The notes: generated by a model from the letters alone, not told the origin. A stretch of 44,016 nt of DNA from Bacteroidia bacterium (GCA_030425425.1 JAUIAO010000052.1:1-44016); one strand, 5' to 3'. Counted from the first letter of the stretch, positions 8,335 to 17,180 are shown. Program-made: numbers and translations.

Positions 8335-8500
8335 TGCCTATAACATTCGTTATTGCGCACCCTTGTTACGCATAATCTGGATTGCACTTTGCTTAATTCT
8401 TTACCAGAAATCAGGGACGTTTAAAATCTCATCTCCTGATTCCTGTTCAGTTGTCAATCTAGCACCAAACCATTAACAAAGCAAGCAACGCCAAAAGGCA
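8335..8500 (-). repeat. Possible third, diverged attC-like element E0
   Basis: This stretch ends on the minus strand in GTTATAGGCA, the site that opens the DUF2971 cassette. It starts with TGCCT (8500-8496), complementary to the last 5 bases. Inside are an AATCAGG/CCTGATT stem (8409-8415, 8435-8441) and a 10-bp stem CTTTG(c)TTAAT with ATTAACAAAG. The outer arms pair poorly, so it may be a decayed attC or the attachment site at the array edge. Confidence 0.4.
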
Positions 8501-8511
8501 TTTTCCGTGTT

Positions 8512-8532
8512 ATGAAAAATATTCATAACAAC
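8512..8532. terminator. Hairpin after the symporter gene
   Basis: GTTATGAA with TTCATAAC forms a perfect 8-bp stem with a 5-nt loop just past the symporter stop. There is no strong T tract, so terminator function is only likely. Confidence 0.4.
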
Positions 8533-8545
8533 TCTTGCAATCAGT

Positions 8546-10231
8546 TTAACCCTTTTTCATCACCATCTGAAACAAAGCACTCAGCACCATCACCAGCACC
8601 AAACCAACGGCATTGTACCAGAGGTAACCCAGACTGATCACCTCATAGATCACCAGAAAATGGAACGTCAACACCACAATCTGAGCAATGACCGTAGCCC
8701 AGAAAACAGCATTTCCCTGCACCCATTTCATAAAAAAAGCCACTAGAAAAAGTCCGAGGATAGTTCCATAAAAAATCGACCCTACAATGTTGACTGCTTC
8801 TATGAGGTTCTCCGAATTTTTGGCCAAAATCGCAAAGGAAATGGCCAGCACTCCCCATCCAAACGTGAGCAGCTTGGATACCCAGACATGTCGCTTATCT
8901 AGATCGGCATCCTTCGCTCTGAACAGCCTTTTGTAAAAATCGATACTCGTAGTAGAAGCCAGCGCATTCAGCTCAGAAGAAGAGGAAGACATGGCCGCAG
9001 AAAAGATCACCGCCAGCAAAAGCCCAATTAATCCATGCGGCAGATAAGTCATGATAAACGTCAAAAACACATAATCAGAATCTTTGGTTTTCAAAGCTGG
9101 ATTGGCTTTCTCTATTAAGCCTTTCACCTGAGTTCTTACTTCCTGAATCCTTTCATCCGTCGCTCTGAAGGCAGCTTGTGCTGCGTCTCCTGATTTTAAA
9201 GACAATTCGACCGCCTGAGATTTTCGTTGATCATGAAGGGACTCATATTCTGTCACCAACTGACGATATTCATTCTTATATGGTGAGTTCAAAACTGCCT
9301 GAATGGACGCATCCTTGAAATGAACTGGTGGCGTATTGAAGATGTAAAAAACGTACACCAATACCCCAACGAGCAAAATGAAAAACTGCATCGGGATTTT
9401 CAGAATAGCGTTGAACATCAACCCCATCCGGCTTTCGGTGGTGTTTTTAGCCACTATATATCGCTGCACTTGCGACTGGTCCGTACCGAAGTAAGAGAGC
9501 GCTAAAAACAAACCTCCCAGCAATCCACTCCAAACTGTATATCGCTTCTCAAAATTCAAATCAAAATCTACCGCATTGAGCTTGTCCAGACTTCCGGCAA
9601 GGTGAAGCGCCTCTCCAAAAGATACGTGCTCATTGATATAGCGAATCAAAATGAAAAACGCCACAAACATGCCTACCATGATCACACCCATCTGCTGTTT
9701 TTGGGTGATGCTCACTGCCTTGGTACCTCCTGAAACCGTATAGACAATCACCAAAACTCCAGTGATCAAAATCGTATAGGTGAGGTTCCAGCCCAGCATG
9801 CTCGAAACGATAATCGCAGGAGCATAAATGGTAATGCCAGCTGCCAGTCCTCGTTGGATCAAAAACAGGAAAGCTCCTAAAAGCCGTGTTTTCAAGTCAA
9901 ATCGACTTTCCAGATATTCGTATGCTGTATAGACATTGAGCTTGTAAAAGATGGGAATGAAAACCGCCGAAACGATGATCAGCGCAATGGGCAATCCAAA
10001 GTAATTCTGAACGAATCCCATTCCGCTTTCATAAGCCTGACCCGGTGTGGAAATGAATGTGATCGCACTGGCTTGAGTCGCCATTACTGACAGGCCAATC
10101 GTCCCCCATTTTAGGGACTTATCTCCCATGAGATAGCCTTCTATGCTGTTTTGCTTACGGGTTTTCCAAACGCCGTAAGAAACAATGGCAATCAAAGTCC
10201 CGAAGAGTACCAAATAATCGAGATAATTCAT
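8546..10231 (-). CDS. Sodium:solute symporter (SSS family)
   Basis: The 561-residue protein has about 13 membrane helices. It carries SSS-family blocks such as SIEGYLMGDKSLKWGTIGLS near residues 30-50, FVQNYFGLPIALIIVSAVFIPIFYK, and AAMSSSSSELNALASTTSID (about residues 415-435) around a sodium-site helix. A charged, helical insertion at about residues 325-385 separates two helices and is longer than in short family members. It imports a small solute with Na+. The adjoining PIG-L-type deacetylase gene suggests a sugar or N-acyl-sugar derivative, but this is inference. Its ATG overlaps the stop of the 43-residue gene (ATGA), so the two are translationally coupled. Confidence 0.9.
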   Translation of the reverse strand: MNYLDYLVLFGTLIAIVSYGVWKTRKQNSIEGYLMGDKSLKWGTIGLSVMATQASAITFISTPGQAYESGMGFVQNYFGLPIALIIVSAVFIPIFYKLNVYTAYEYLESRFDLKTRLLGAFLFLIQRGLAAGITIYAPAIIVSSMLGWNLTYTILITGVLVIVYTVSGGTKAVSITQKQQMGVIMVGMFVAFFILIRYINEHVSFGEALHLAGSLDKLNAVDFDLNFEKRYTVWSGLLGGLFLALSYFGTDQSQVQRYIVAKNTTESRMGLMFNAILKIPMQFFILLVGVLVYVFYIFNTPPVHFKDASIQAVLNSPYKNEYRQLVTEYESLHDQRKSQAVELSLKSGDAAQAAFRATDERIQEVRTQVKGLIEKANPALKTKDSDYVFLTFIMTYLPHGLIGLLLAVIFSAAMSSSSSELNALASTTSIDFYKRLFRAKDADLDKRHVWVSKLLTFGWGVLAISFAILAKNSENLIEAVNIVGSIFYGTILGLFLVAFFMKWVQGNAVFWATVIAQIVVLTFHFLVIYEVISLGYLWYNAVGLVLVMVLSALFQMVMKKG

Positions 10232-10359
10232 CTGAATGCCTGGCTAAAGAGGTAAAACAAAAAAACTAGCACTACCAGATTGCTGATTACAATCAGATAT
10301 ATGGTTTTCCACGATTTGAAAAAAGGAGGTTTTTCTGAGCTTTCCCGGGGTGTGGTCAT
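10228..10359 (-). CDS. 43-residue single-span membrane protein
   Basis: This small frame starts at the ATG at 10359 and ends in a TGA that overlaps the symporter ATG. A polar N-terminus (MTTPRESSEKPPFFKSWKT) precedes one hydrophobic helix (IYLIVISNLVVLVFLFYLF) and a short tail, SQAFR. The upstream deacetylase stop is only 10 bp away. Tight coupling on both sides argues that it is real. It may be a small accessory subunit of the symporter, as other SSS transporters have; no family was recognised. Confidence 0.7.
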   Translation of the reverse strand: MTTPRESSEKPPFFKSWKTIYLIVISNLVVLVFLFYLFSQAFR

Positions 10360-10369
10360 GTTGTGTATC

Positions 10370-12856
10370 TTATTTGTCTCCTAGTGAAATCATATTAATC
10401 AACAACTTGTAAGCTCCCGGCACTCCCGGTGGCAATTCCCTGAAAAAGGACAATCCAGTGTAGACGTAATAGCCTTTGCCATACTTCGCAACAAGCAAGC
10501 TCCCTTGCTTTGGAGATTCTCCCGGATCATTCATCTCCAATATTGGCTCGAAAGCCGCATCCCATTCAGAAGGGAAGTACAAACCACGCTCCTGCACCCA
10601 TCCATCAAAATCATCTTTGGTAATCTTAAAAGGCTGATTCAGTACGTCATGCTTTGGTGCTAAAACTTTGACTGGAGATTCCTCCACGGTCACTCGATCT
10701 CTGGACAATTGAATAGGTAATGGAGCCACATCCTGTGTAACCAACCGATGACTGGTATTGTACTGTACAATCACATTTCCCCCGGCCTTAGCATATTCAA
10801 ACAACTCCTGATTTTTGAAAGCCAGCCACGGCACAGTATTGAATGCCCTCACACCGAGGATCACTGCATCATACTTTTCCATATTGCTGGCTGTCACCTG
10901 ATCTTTGTCCAGAAGATCCACTTGAAATCCTACTTGCTGAAGCGACTGGGGTACTTCATCTCCAGCCCCCATGATGTAGCCTATTCTCTTTCCTGTAGGT
11001 ACAGCATCAATTTTTACAGCATCTACTTCTGCTTTCGGGAAGAGCACCTGACGTGGAATGTGATCGTAAGCAATTTCCTGTTTGCTCAAATCATAGGTCT
11101 CACCATTGGCTCTTGCCAACGCAGTAATTTTTCCCGAAGAAGCTTTTTTAGATGGTGTAATTTCAAATATAAAGACTTGCTCTTCGTCTTTGCTTTTCAG
11201 CTCAAAATCATGGGAACTAGGTTGGCAATTCCATACATCGGGCATCTCCAGGCTCACCTGCCCGGCCTGATTATCTGCTCCGGCTATCACACTCACTTCG
11301 ATCGATTTAGATTCACTCCCCGCAAACACCAAGGAGGAAGATTTGATATTGACCATCACTTTTGGCTGGATCACCAATGGCTGGGTGACCTCTCCACGCA
11401 CAGGATCAGTCTTCTTAAAAACCACCGGCAATTCATAATCCACAAACTGTCCGTCTATTGTCAGAGAAACCCTTGCTGTCACAGCTGGGTTATTTTCTGG
11501 CAAACCACGTAGCAATTGATCTGCTACAGCATACATGCCTTCTGTTCCTGATTGCTCCAGCCAATACGGATTGGTGTTACTCATGTCCTCAGGAATCTGA
11601 ATCTGATATGAAAATTGATTGCGCTGATTGGGTGATAGCTCCAGATTGTAAATAAACTGTTCATTGAAAATGGAGAAATTCAATGATGTCAGCACCAAAG
11701 GAGCATCACTGCGGTTAATTGCCTCAAAATTCACAGTGATAGAATCACCAGGTGTATAATTTGGCTGGTCAGCAGCTACTTCCAGATAAGTACCAGTCAC
11801 CATCAAGATCAATTCTCTAAGCTCCTGCAGCTTGACTTCCTTCCAATATTGATCCGGTATTTTGAGGAGCGCTGCCCGAGCATTCATCAGTTCTCCCAGA
11901 ATGGCGGATGGCTTAGCCGGATCAAAATTGAGACGTGCCTCATTCAAATAATAACTCACCTCTTCTGATCCTTCCACGCGCTTCCAAGATGTGTCTATAC
12001 CTCCGAAAAGTGACTCGGCCTTGTCTCCACCCCATTGCTCAAAATATTCATACTCGGCTCCACGATCTCCAGAGTCTCCAAATCCCTGGCTTTTGTGCAT
12101 ACTTCTGCTCAGTGCAGAGATTTCTGTATAGGATTGACCAAGATTGGAATTGTATTGACCTACATCTTCTCTGATGTATTTTTCAGGATCAAATTGCTGA
12201 CCGGATCTTCTGAAAAACCACGTGCTGGTATTCCAAAAAATTCGCTCCGGCTGCCAAGGCTCCACATACTTCAGTTGCTCCGGGAATACAGCTGGATCTC
12301 CACTTTTCTCAAAAGCCTCCAGTGCCAAAATGGCTGAAGCCGTGTGATGTCCATGGGTCACTTTGGGTGTGAGACTGAAACGAGTGATCAGTACATCCGG
12401 ACGAAATTTCCGGATATTCCAAATAAAATCTGCCAATACCTCTTCTCTATCCCATACATTAAAGGTCTCATCAGGGTCTTTGGAATAGCCAAAATCATTG
12501 GCACGGGAAAAGAACTGCTCTCCACCATCTGTTCTGCGTGCAGCCAAAAGCTCCTGCGTACGGATCACGCCCAGACCTTCACGAATCTCCGGTCCGATCA
12601 GGTTTTGACCGCCATCTCCACGCGTGGCTGCCATGTAAGAAGTACGGATATTCATCCCATTGCTCAGGTAAGCAATCAGCCTCGTATTCTCATCGTCAGG
12701 GTGTGCTGCGATATACATCGCAGAGCCCAGCGTATTTACTTTATTAAGCTGCTGCAAAATGGCTGAAGCCGAATAATTGATAGGCTTAGTTTGGCCGAAG
12801 GCTGAAAGTGAGATAAAAATGGAAAAGGCAATTAATCCAATTTTGACAAGTTTCAA
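10370..12856 (-). CDS. Secreted PIG-L/LmbE-family deacetylase
   Basis: Near the N-terminus of the mature protein is AAHPDDENTRL, the zinc-binding HPDDE motif of GlcNAc-PI de-N-acetylase/LmbE enzymes, and about 120 residues on THGHHTASA supplies the HxxH ligands. The rest of this roughly 828-residue protein has a beta-rich middle and a C-terminal domain with KRIGYIMGAGDEVP and YDAVILGVRAFN, a glutamine-amidotransferase-like fold often fused to these enzymes. I place the start at the TTG at 12856 because a clean signal peptide (KIGLIAFSIFISLSAFGQ) follows; in-frame ATGs further up (12907, 12979) would bury it. It probably removes an acyl group from a sugar outside the cell, upstream of the coupled symporter. 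Confidence 0.85.
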   Translation of the reverse strand: MKLVKIGLIAFSIFISLSAFGQTKPINYSASAILQQLNKVNTLGSAMYIAAHPDDENTRLIAYLSNGMNIRTSYMAATRGDGGQNLIGPEIREGLGVIRTQELLAARRTDGGEQFFSRANDFGYSKDPDETFNVWDREEVLADFIWNIRKFRPDVLITRFSLTPKVTHGHHTASAILALEAFEKSGDPAVFPEQLKYVEPWQPERIFWNTSTWFFRRSGQQFDPEKYIREDVGQYNSNLGQSYTEISALSRSMHKSQGFGDSGDRGAEYEYFEQWGGDKAESLFGGIDTSWKRVEGSEEVSYYLNEARLNFDPAKPSAILGELMNARAALLKIPDQYWKEVKLQELRELILMVTGTYLEVAADQPNYTPGDSITVNFEAINRSDAPLVLTSLNFSIFNEQFIYNLELSPNQRNQFSYQIQIPEDMSNTNPYWLEQSGTEGMYAVADQLLRGLPENNPAVTARVSLTIDGQFVDYELPVVFKKTDPVRGEVTQPLVIQPKVMVNIKSSSLVFAGSESKSIEVSVIAGADNQAGQVSLEMPDVWNCQPSSHDFELKSKDEEQVFIFEITPSKKASSGKITALARANGETYDLSKQEIAYDHIPRQVLFPKAEVDAVKIDAVPTGKRIGYIMGAGDEVPQSLQQVGFQVDLLDKDQVTASNMEKYDAVILGVRAFNTVPWLAFKNQELFEYAKAGGNVIVQYNTSHRLVTQDVAPLPIQLSRDRVTVEESPVKVLAPKHDVLNQPFKITKDDFDGWVQERGLYFPSEWDAAFEPILEMNDPGESPKQGSLLVAKYGKGYYVYTGLSFFRELPPGVPGAYKLLINMISLGDK

Positions 12857-13058
12857 TTCTTGCTGATAAACCCCTACCCTGAAGGGTGTCCAATATTGAT
12901 GATTCATTTTTCTACTTTGTAAGAAGGGTAAAAAGTTCATTCGTTGGCAAAATCGGATTGGAAGTTTGACTTTGTTCATGTTTTAGTATTCGATTGGATT
13001 GCCTGTTGGCAATTTTAATTTTTTAATGGATTTGGCAACTAAATTCAATGTACTATTA

Positions 13059-14129
13059 TCAAAACACACTTCCCCAATTCAAATCGGGATGATAGCTGAG
13101 TGTTGCATTTTCAATAACCAGTGGTGAATCGATGTTGTTATGATAAAGCTGACCGGTACCCAAACCCTGATAGCTAAGGTTCGGAAAATTGGATACAAAT
13201 TGGGCGATTGCGTTGAGAGAAATATTACTCTCCAGCGCCGAGGTGATCCACCACCCGATACCAATATCTTCGGCAATTTTAATCCACTCCAGGGTCGATC
13301 CAAAACCACCCAATAAGGTCGGTTTTAGAATGATGTAATCAGGATTGATGAATCGTAAAAGCTCTCGTTTTTGAACAGGATCTGTTACTGTGATCAATTC
13401 TTCATCCAGAGCGATAGGCACAGGCGAGCGCTTACTAATCAGCTGCATGGCTTCCATTTGCCCGGCCATGATCGGCTGTTCAATTGAATGGATATCATAC
13501 ATATCCAATGAATTCAGATGGCGAAATACATGCATCGTATCGAATGCGCCATTTGCATCTACTCTGATGATGAGGTCTTTAGAGGACTCACGTAGCATTT
13601 TCAATAATGCCAGTTCTTTTTCAAAATCAATGGCACCAATTTTCATTTTGATGCACTTATACCCAGCTTCCAGCTTTTCCTCAATCTGCTTTTTCATAAA
13701 CGCTTCATCGCCCATCCATATCAGTCCATTGATTGGGATTTTGAAGTTGCCTATATAATAATCATTGCTAAAAATCAATCGCTTGCCTCCATTCAACAGG
13801 TCAAATAAGGCTGTTTCCATGGCCATTCTCACACTGGGAAGCTCTCTGCTCACCAGAGAATCCACAATGTAAAACACCTCCTCTTCGTGTGCGGGCAAGT
13901 TGAAGTCCTGAATTTTTTTGCTTAATGTTTTGAATGCTTCTTCTACATCACTAATTCGCTCGGGGCTCAGGTTGGGCAATGGAGCTGCCTCACCTATTCC
14001 ATAAACTTCTGGATTCTTATCGTCAAATATTTTGATAAAAAACACGGAATGTTTGATCAATACACCTCTACTTGTGCCTGCTTCAAATTTAAAATCAAGT
14101 GTGTAGTCTTTATATTCGAGCTTCAACAT
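13059..14129 (-). CDS. menC: o-Succinylbenzoate synthase (enolase superfamily)
   Basis: The 356-residue protein carries the enolase-superfamily active site: CIKMKIG (catalytic Lys, about residue 160), IIRVDANGAF (metal Asp), SIEQP (metal Glu), LDEEL (metal Asp) and ILKPTLLGG (second Lys). TSALESNISLNAIAQ and GLGTGQLYHNN follow. This pattern is that of Bacteroidetes MenC, which dehydrates SHCHC to o-succinylbenzoate in menaquinone synthesis. Dipeptide epimerases share the fold, but the TSALESNI..NAIAQ block favours MenC. Its ATG lies only 5 bp from that of the divergent queA gene, so the two promoters must overlap the opposite coding starts. Confidence 0.88.
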   Translation of the reverse strand: MLKLEYKDYTLDFKFEAGTSRGVLIKHSVFFIKIFDDKNPEVYGIGEAAPLPNLSPERISDVEEAFKTLSKKIQDFNLPAHEEEVFYIVDSLVSRELPSVRMAMETALFDLLNGGKRLIFSNDYYIGNFKIPINGLIWMGDEAFMKKQIEEKLEAGYKCIKMKIGAIDFEKELALLKMLRESSKDLIIRVDANGAFDTMHVFRHLNSLDMYDIHSIEQPIMAGQMEAMQLISKRSPVPIALDEELITVTDPVQKRELLRFINPDYIILKPTLLGGFGSTLEWIKIAEDIGIGWWITSALESNISLNAIAQFVSNFPNLSYQGLGTGQLYHNNIDSPLVIENATLSYHPDLNWGSVF

Positions 14130-14134
14130 TACAA

Positions 14135-15328
14135 ATGCATTTTATGTCATCAGAAAGTTTGGACCTGGACCAATTCACGTACGACCTGCCGGAATCACGT
14201 ATTGCCAAATATCCTTTGGAAGATCGGGCATCGGCCAAACTACTAATGTATGATAAAGGACAAATAAAACATCAACATTTTAAAGATTTACCTGATTTAC
14301 TGCCGAGCGGTAGTTTTCTGGTGTTCAACGACACCAAGGTGATTCCGGCGAGACTGATCTTTCGTAAAGAAACGGGTGCGCGAATCGAAATTTTTCTTCT
14401 GGATCCTATCGCTCCATCCAATGTTTATGAAGAAGTGATGACTTCAAAAGGCAGCTGCTCCTGGCATGTGATGATTGGCAATGCTAAGAAATGGAAAGAA
14501 GACCAGGTATTGAAGTTGGAAACGGAATCTTTTTCTTTAAGTGTCAAAAGATCTGCCCCGGATCAGGTCACCTTTTACTGGGAAAGCGATGAGACTTTTT
14601 CGGATATCTTGACCAAAGCAGGAAAAATCCCATTGCCTCCCTATCTCAATCGAGAAACAACTGAAGAAGACATACCAAGATATCAAACGGTTTATTCTAA
14701 GTCTGAAGGCGCGGTAGCAGCACCGACCGCCGGACTGCATTTTACCAACAAGGTTTTGGAAGAATTAGCCAAAAAAGGATTTGATACAGATTATCTAACC
14801 CTCCATGTTTCGGCAGGTACTTTCCAACCAATAAAAGCAGCGAAAATAGAAGACCATCCGATGCATCGGGAACAGATTCTAGTAAGCCGCCAGAATGTCC
14901 TTAATCTCTTGAACAATGAATTAGTGATCTCTGTGGGCACTACAAGCATGCGGACGATGGAGAGCCTTTTTTGGTATGGGAATATTCTGGCGAACAATCG
15001 GGAAGCAGACTTTCAGGTATGGAAAGACACTCCATACAGCTCTGAAAACATCGTTTCTAAAAAAGAAAGCCTCGAAAATGTACTTCGAAAAATGGATGAA
15101 TTAAAGACGGATCTTTTGATCGGACACACAGAAATCTTCATCTATCCTGGCTATGAAATGAAAATCTGCAAAGGACTTATCACCAATTATCACTTGCCGG
15201 GTTCCACCCTGATTTTACTAGTTGCAGCCTTGATTGGTAACGACTGGAAAAAAGTCTACCAGCAAGCGCTAGATAACGATTATCGGTTTCTGAGCTATGG
15301 GGATAGTTCTTTGTTGCTGCCGGGATAG
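14135..15328 (+). CDS. queA: S-adenosylmethionine:tRNA ribosyltransferase-isomerase
   Basis: The 397-residue protein starts YDLPESRIAKYPLEDRASAKLL and has SFLVFNDTKVIPARL, EGAVAAPTAGLHFT, LHVSAGTFQPI and KGLITNYHLPGSTLILLVAAL, all QueA signatures. QueA transfers and isomerises the ribosyl part of SAM onto 7-aminomethyl-deazaguanine in tRNA to make epoxyqueuosine. It is about 45 residues longer than the E. coli enzyme, as is usual in Bacteroidota. I chose the ATG at 14135; the one at 14144 is also possible. The gene diverges from menC with almost no spacer. Confidence 0.93.
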   Translation: MHFMSSESLDLDQFTYDLPESRIAKYPLEDRASAKLLMYDKGQIKHQHFKDLPDLLPSGSFLVFNDTKVIPARLIFRKETGARIEIFLLDPIAPSNVYEEVMTSKGSCSWHVMIGNAKKWKEDQVLKLETESFSLSVKRSAPDQVTFYWESDETFSDILTKAGKIPLPPYLNRETTEEDIPRYQTVYSKSEGAVAAPTAGLHFTNKVLEELAKKGFDTDYLTLHVSAGTFQPIKAAKIEDHPMHREQILVSRQNVLNLLNNELVISVGTTSMRTMESLFWYGNILANNREADFQVWKDTPYSSENIVSKKESLENVLRKMDELKTDLLIGHTEIFIYPGYEMKICKGLITNYHLPGSTLILLVAALIGNDWKKVYQQALDNDYRFLSYGDSSLLLPG

Positions 15329-15344
15329 AATCATATGGTACTAA

Positions 15345-15548
15345 TTATCCGATTTCACTTGAATCGATCCCAGCTTGTTTAAGAATGGAATAAAAAGTTC
15401 CTTTTGGCAGGTCTTTCTTTGGATGTGGTACAACTGCACGTTTCCCGTTTGGATGTTTAAAAATGTGATGACTACCCTTTACCCGGTGTAAAACAAATCC
15501 TGCGCTCTCAATTATTCTAATAATTCTTTTCGAACTGAAATCAGACAT
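15345..15548 (-). CDS. hicA: HicA-family mRNA interferase toxin
   Basis: This small basic protein of 67 residues starts at the ATG at 15548. It has the HicA core: SSKRIIRIIESAGFVLHRVKG, then SHHIFKHPNGKRAVVPHPKKD with the catalytic His in GSHH, then LPKGTFYSILKQAGI. HicA is a double-stranded-RNA-binding-fold ribonuclease that cleaves mRNA when free of HicB. Its start overlaps the end of hicB by 8 bp, which couples their translation. A TTG two codons upstream is possible but unneeded. Confidence 0.9.
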   Translation of the reverse strand: MSDFSSKRIIRIIESAGFVLHRVKGSHHIFKHPNGKRAVVPHPKKDLPKGTFYSILKQAGIDSSEIG

Positions 15549-15771
15549 GCTCAACCTGAAGGTTCATTTCAAGAAAATTATCATCTGTAGGAACAGGTAA
15601 ATTATCCTCTTGAAGAGATTCTATATACAATTCAATGGCCTCTTTTGCATTGGCTTTCGCCTCTTTCAAATCATCACCATAAGTAATACATCCCTCAAGA
15701 CTTGGAACGAACACCGTAAAACCACCTTCTGGTTCTTCCCTGAGCAATATGCGATAGTTGGAAATGTTCAT
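15541..15771 (-). CDS. hicB: HicB-family antitoxin
   Basis: The 76-residue protein reads YRILLREEPEGGFTVFVPSL then EGCITYGDDLKEAKANAKEA, the degenerate RNase-H-like fold of HicB antitoxins. It has no added C-terminal DNA-binding domain of the XRE or RHH kind, so autoregulation, if any, would need another binding surface. It is translated first and overlaps hicA. The order (antitoxin then toxin) is reversed from the E. coli hicAB operon but common for this short type. Confidence 0.88.
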   Translation of the reverse strand: MNISNYRILLREEPEGGFTVFVPSLEGCITYGDDLKEAKANAKEAIELYIESLQEDNLPVPTDDNFLEMNLQVEHV

Positions 15772-16003
15772 AAAATAAATTTAATCATAAATCACAGTTT
15801 TCACTTTACCGACTCTTTGAAATAACTGCGGCAAGACATTTTATAGTAACAAGAGTAGGTCTGTAAATAATTGATCTATGATACAAACCGATACCACGTC
15901 ATTCGTTTTTCCCCTGATTTCTGCAGCCTCCCATTTTCAACAGCATATTTTAAATATAAGGCTTAATATTCGATTCGTTATTTCATAAGGTGGTTTCACT
16001 TAC

Positions 16004-16027
16004 TGATAGTATCATATGATACTATCA
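16004..16027. promoter_or_regulatory. Perfect 24-bp palindrome, operator candidate
   Basis: The sequence is TGATAGTATCAT followed by its exact reverse complement. It has no T tract, so it is unlikely to be a terminator. Its edge overlaps the TAACTTTG box of a minus-strand promoter, which fits a repressor-binding site for the hicBA operon. Confidence 0.55.
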
Positions 16028-16058
16028 AAGTTAGTCGATTATCGTTTTACTTCTCAAA
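16026..16058 (-). promoter_or_regulatory. Candidate hicBA promoter (TTTG-N21-TAACTTTG)
   Basis: On the minus strand TTTG (16058-16055) and TAACTTTG (16033-16026) are separated by 21 bp, which fits the Bacteroidota -33/-7 promoter form. Transcription would run toward hicB with a leader of about 240 nt and would be blocked by a protein on the overlapping palindrome. Confidence 0.5.
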
Positions 16059-16064
16059 AAACTC

Positions 16065-17180
16065 TCAAATCAACTTAATCATCTCCTGCACCAACTTCTC
16101 AATCTCCTCATCACTATTATGAACATGCAAACTAATCCTCAATCGCTCAGTACCGCGCTGCACTGTTGGAGAGAGTATCGGTCGAACGTCAAAGCCCTTT
16201 TTCTGTAGTTGCTGAGAGATATCTCTGGCTTTTTGATTGTCTCCAATCATCACCGGCTGGATAGCGGTTTCGCTAAGTGAATCTGACCAAAGTGATCGGA
16301 ATAAATTGATCTTAATATTTAGCTGATCCTGGAGAGGAGGATTTTCATCAAGGTATTTGAAGCTTTCATGTATAGCTATGACACTGTGAGGCGGCAATGA
16401 AGTGGTATAAATAAACGGTCTCCCAAAATTCACCAAATAATCAGTAAGTGTTTTACTCCCAGCCACACAAGCTCCATGCACGCCCATGCCTTTTCCGAAG
16501 GTATAAACCCGTGCGAAAATCCTATCCTCAACTCCCAAATCCATCAACAAACCAGAACCACCTGCGCCAACCACACCAGTACTATGCGCTTCATCTACAA
16601 TAAGATACGCACCATATTTTTCGCAAAGCTCTACCATTTCCAAAATTGGCGCCACGTCACCATCCATAGAGAAAATGGTTTCGGTAAGCACAAACACATT
16701 GCCTTGTGCTCTCTTGAGCCTGGCCTCCAAATCATGCAGGTCATTATGGCGAAAAGCAACCGTCTCCGCCCTACTCAGCCAGGCTCCTTCTTTCAGGCAA
16801 ACATGTGCCAGCTGGTCATAAAGAATCGTATCTCCCTTGCCGGCAACTGAACTGACAATTGCCTGATTGGCTGCATAGCCAGAATTAAAAATCAATACAG
16901 ATTCTGCATTGAACACGTCTCTCAGATAAGCTTCAGCTTGAATGTAGTATTTATGATTTCCTGATAATAAACGACTTCCAGTTCCTCCATTCAGTGCATT
17001 CTCGCCTATTTCTCTTTTCCTTATTCGATCTGCTAATTCGCAGTTTCTGCTCAATCCCAGATAATCATTGGACACAAAATCCATGAGATGACTACTGTCT
17101 CTCAAACTTCGCAAATTGCCTTTCTCTGCTCGTTCATCAAGTTTTTTTTGTAGAAAATCCAGTTTCATATGCTCATTCAC
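16065..17180 (-). CDS. bioF: 8-Amino-7-oxononanoate synthase-type PLP enzyme
   Basis: The 371-residue alpha-oxoamine synthase has DFVSNDYLGLSRN near residue 35, GTGSRLLSGNHKYY, LIVDEAHSTGVVGAGGSG (PLP-ring Asp and His) and TFGKGMGVHGACV with the Schiff-base Lys. These match BioF, which condenses pimeloyl-ACP with alanine in biotin synthesis. Glycine C-acetyltransferase is the closest alternative. No other bio genes adjoin it. The start may be the ATG at 17180 or the one at 17168. Confidence 0.85.
   Translation of the reverse strand: MNEHMKLDFLQKKLDERAEKGNLRSLRDSSHLMDFVSNDYLGLSRNCELADRIRKREIGENALNGGTGSRLLSGNHKYYIQAEAYLRDVFNAESVLIFNSGYAANQAIVSSVAGKGDTILYDQLAHVCLKEGAWLSRAETVAFRHNDLHDLEARLKRAQGNVFVLTETIFSMDGDVAPILEMVELCEKYGAYLIVDEAHSTGVVGAGGSGLLMDLGVEDRIFARVYTFGKGMGVHGACVAGSKTLTDYLVNFGRPFIYTTSLPPHSVIAIHESFKYLDENPPLQDQLNIKINLFRSLWSDSLSETAIQPVMIGDNQKARDISQQLQKKGFDVRPILSPTVQRGTERLRISLHVHNSDEEIEKLVQEMIKLI

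Larger units (their letters stand above)
15772..16064. other. Long leader between bioF and hicB
   Basis: Nearly 300 bp without a gene. The side nearest bioF holds a promoter and a palindromic operator candidate; the remaining 230 bp leading to hicB show no ORF or strong structure. Confidence 0.5.

Noticed and set aside
10748-11512. 254-codon frame opposite the deacetylase gene
   Set aside because: It is antisense to a well-conserved gene, and its composition (many His, Cys, Ser) is typical of a shadow frame.
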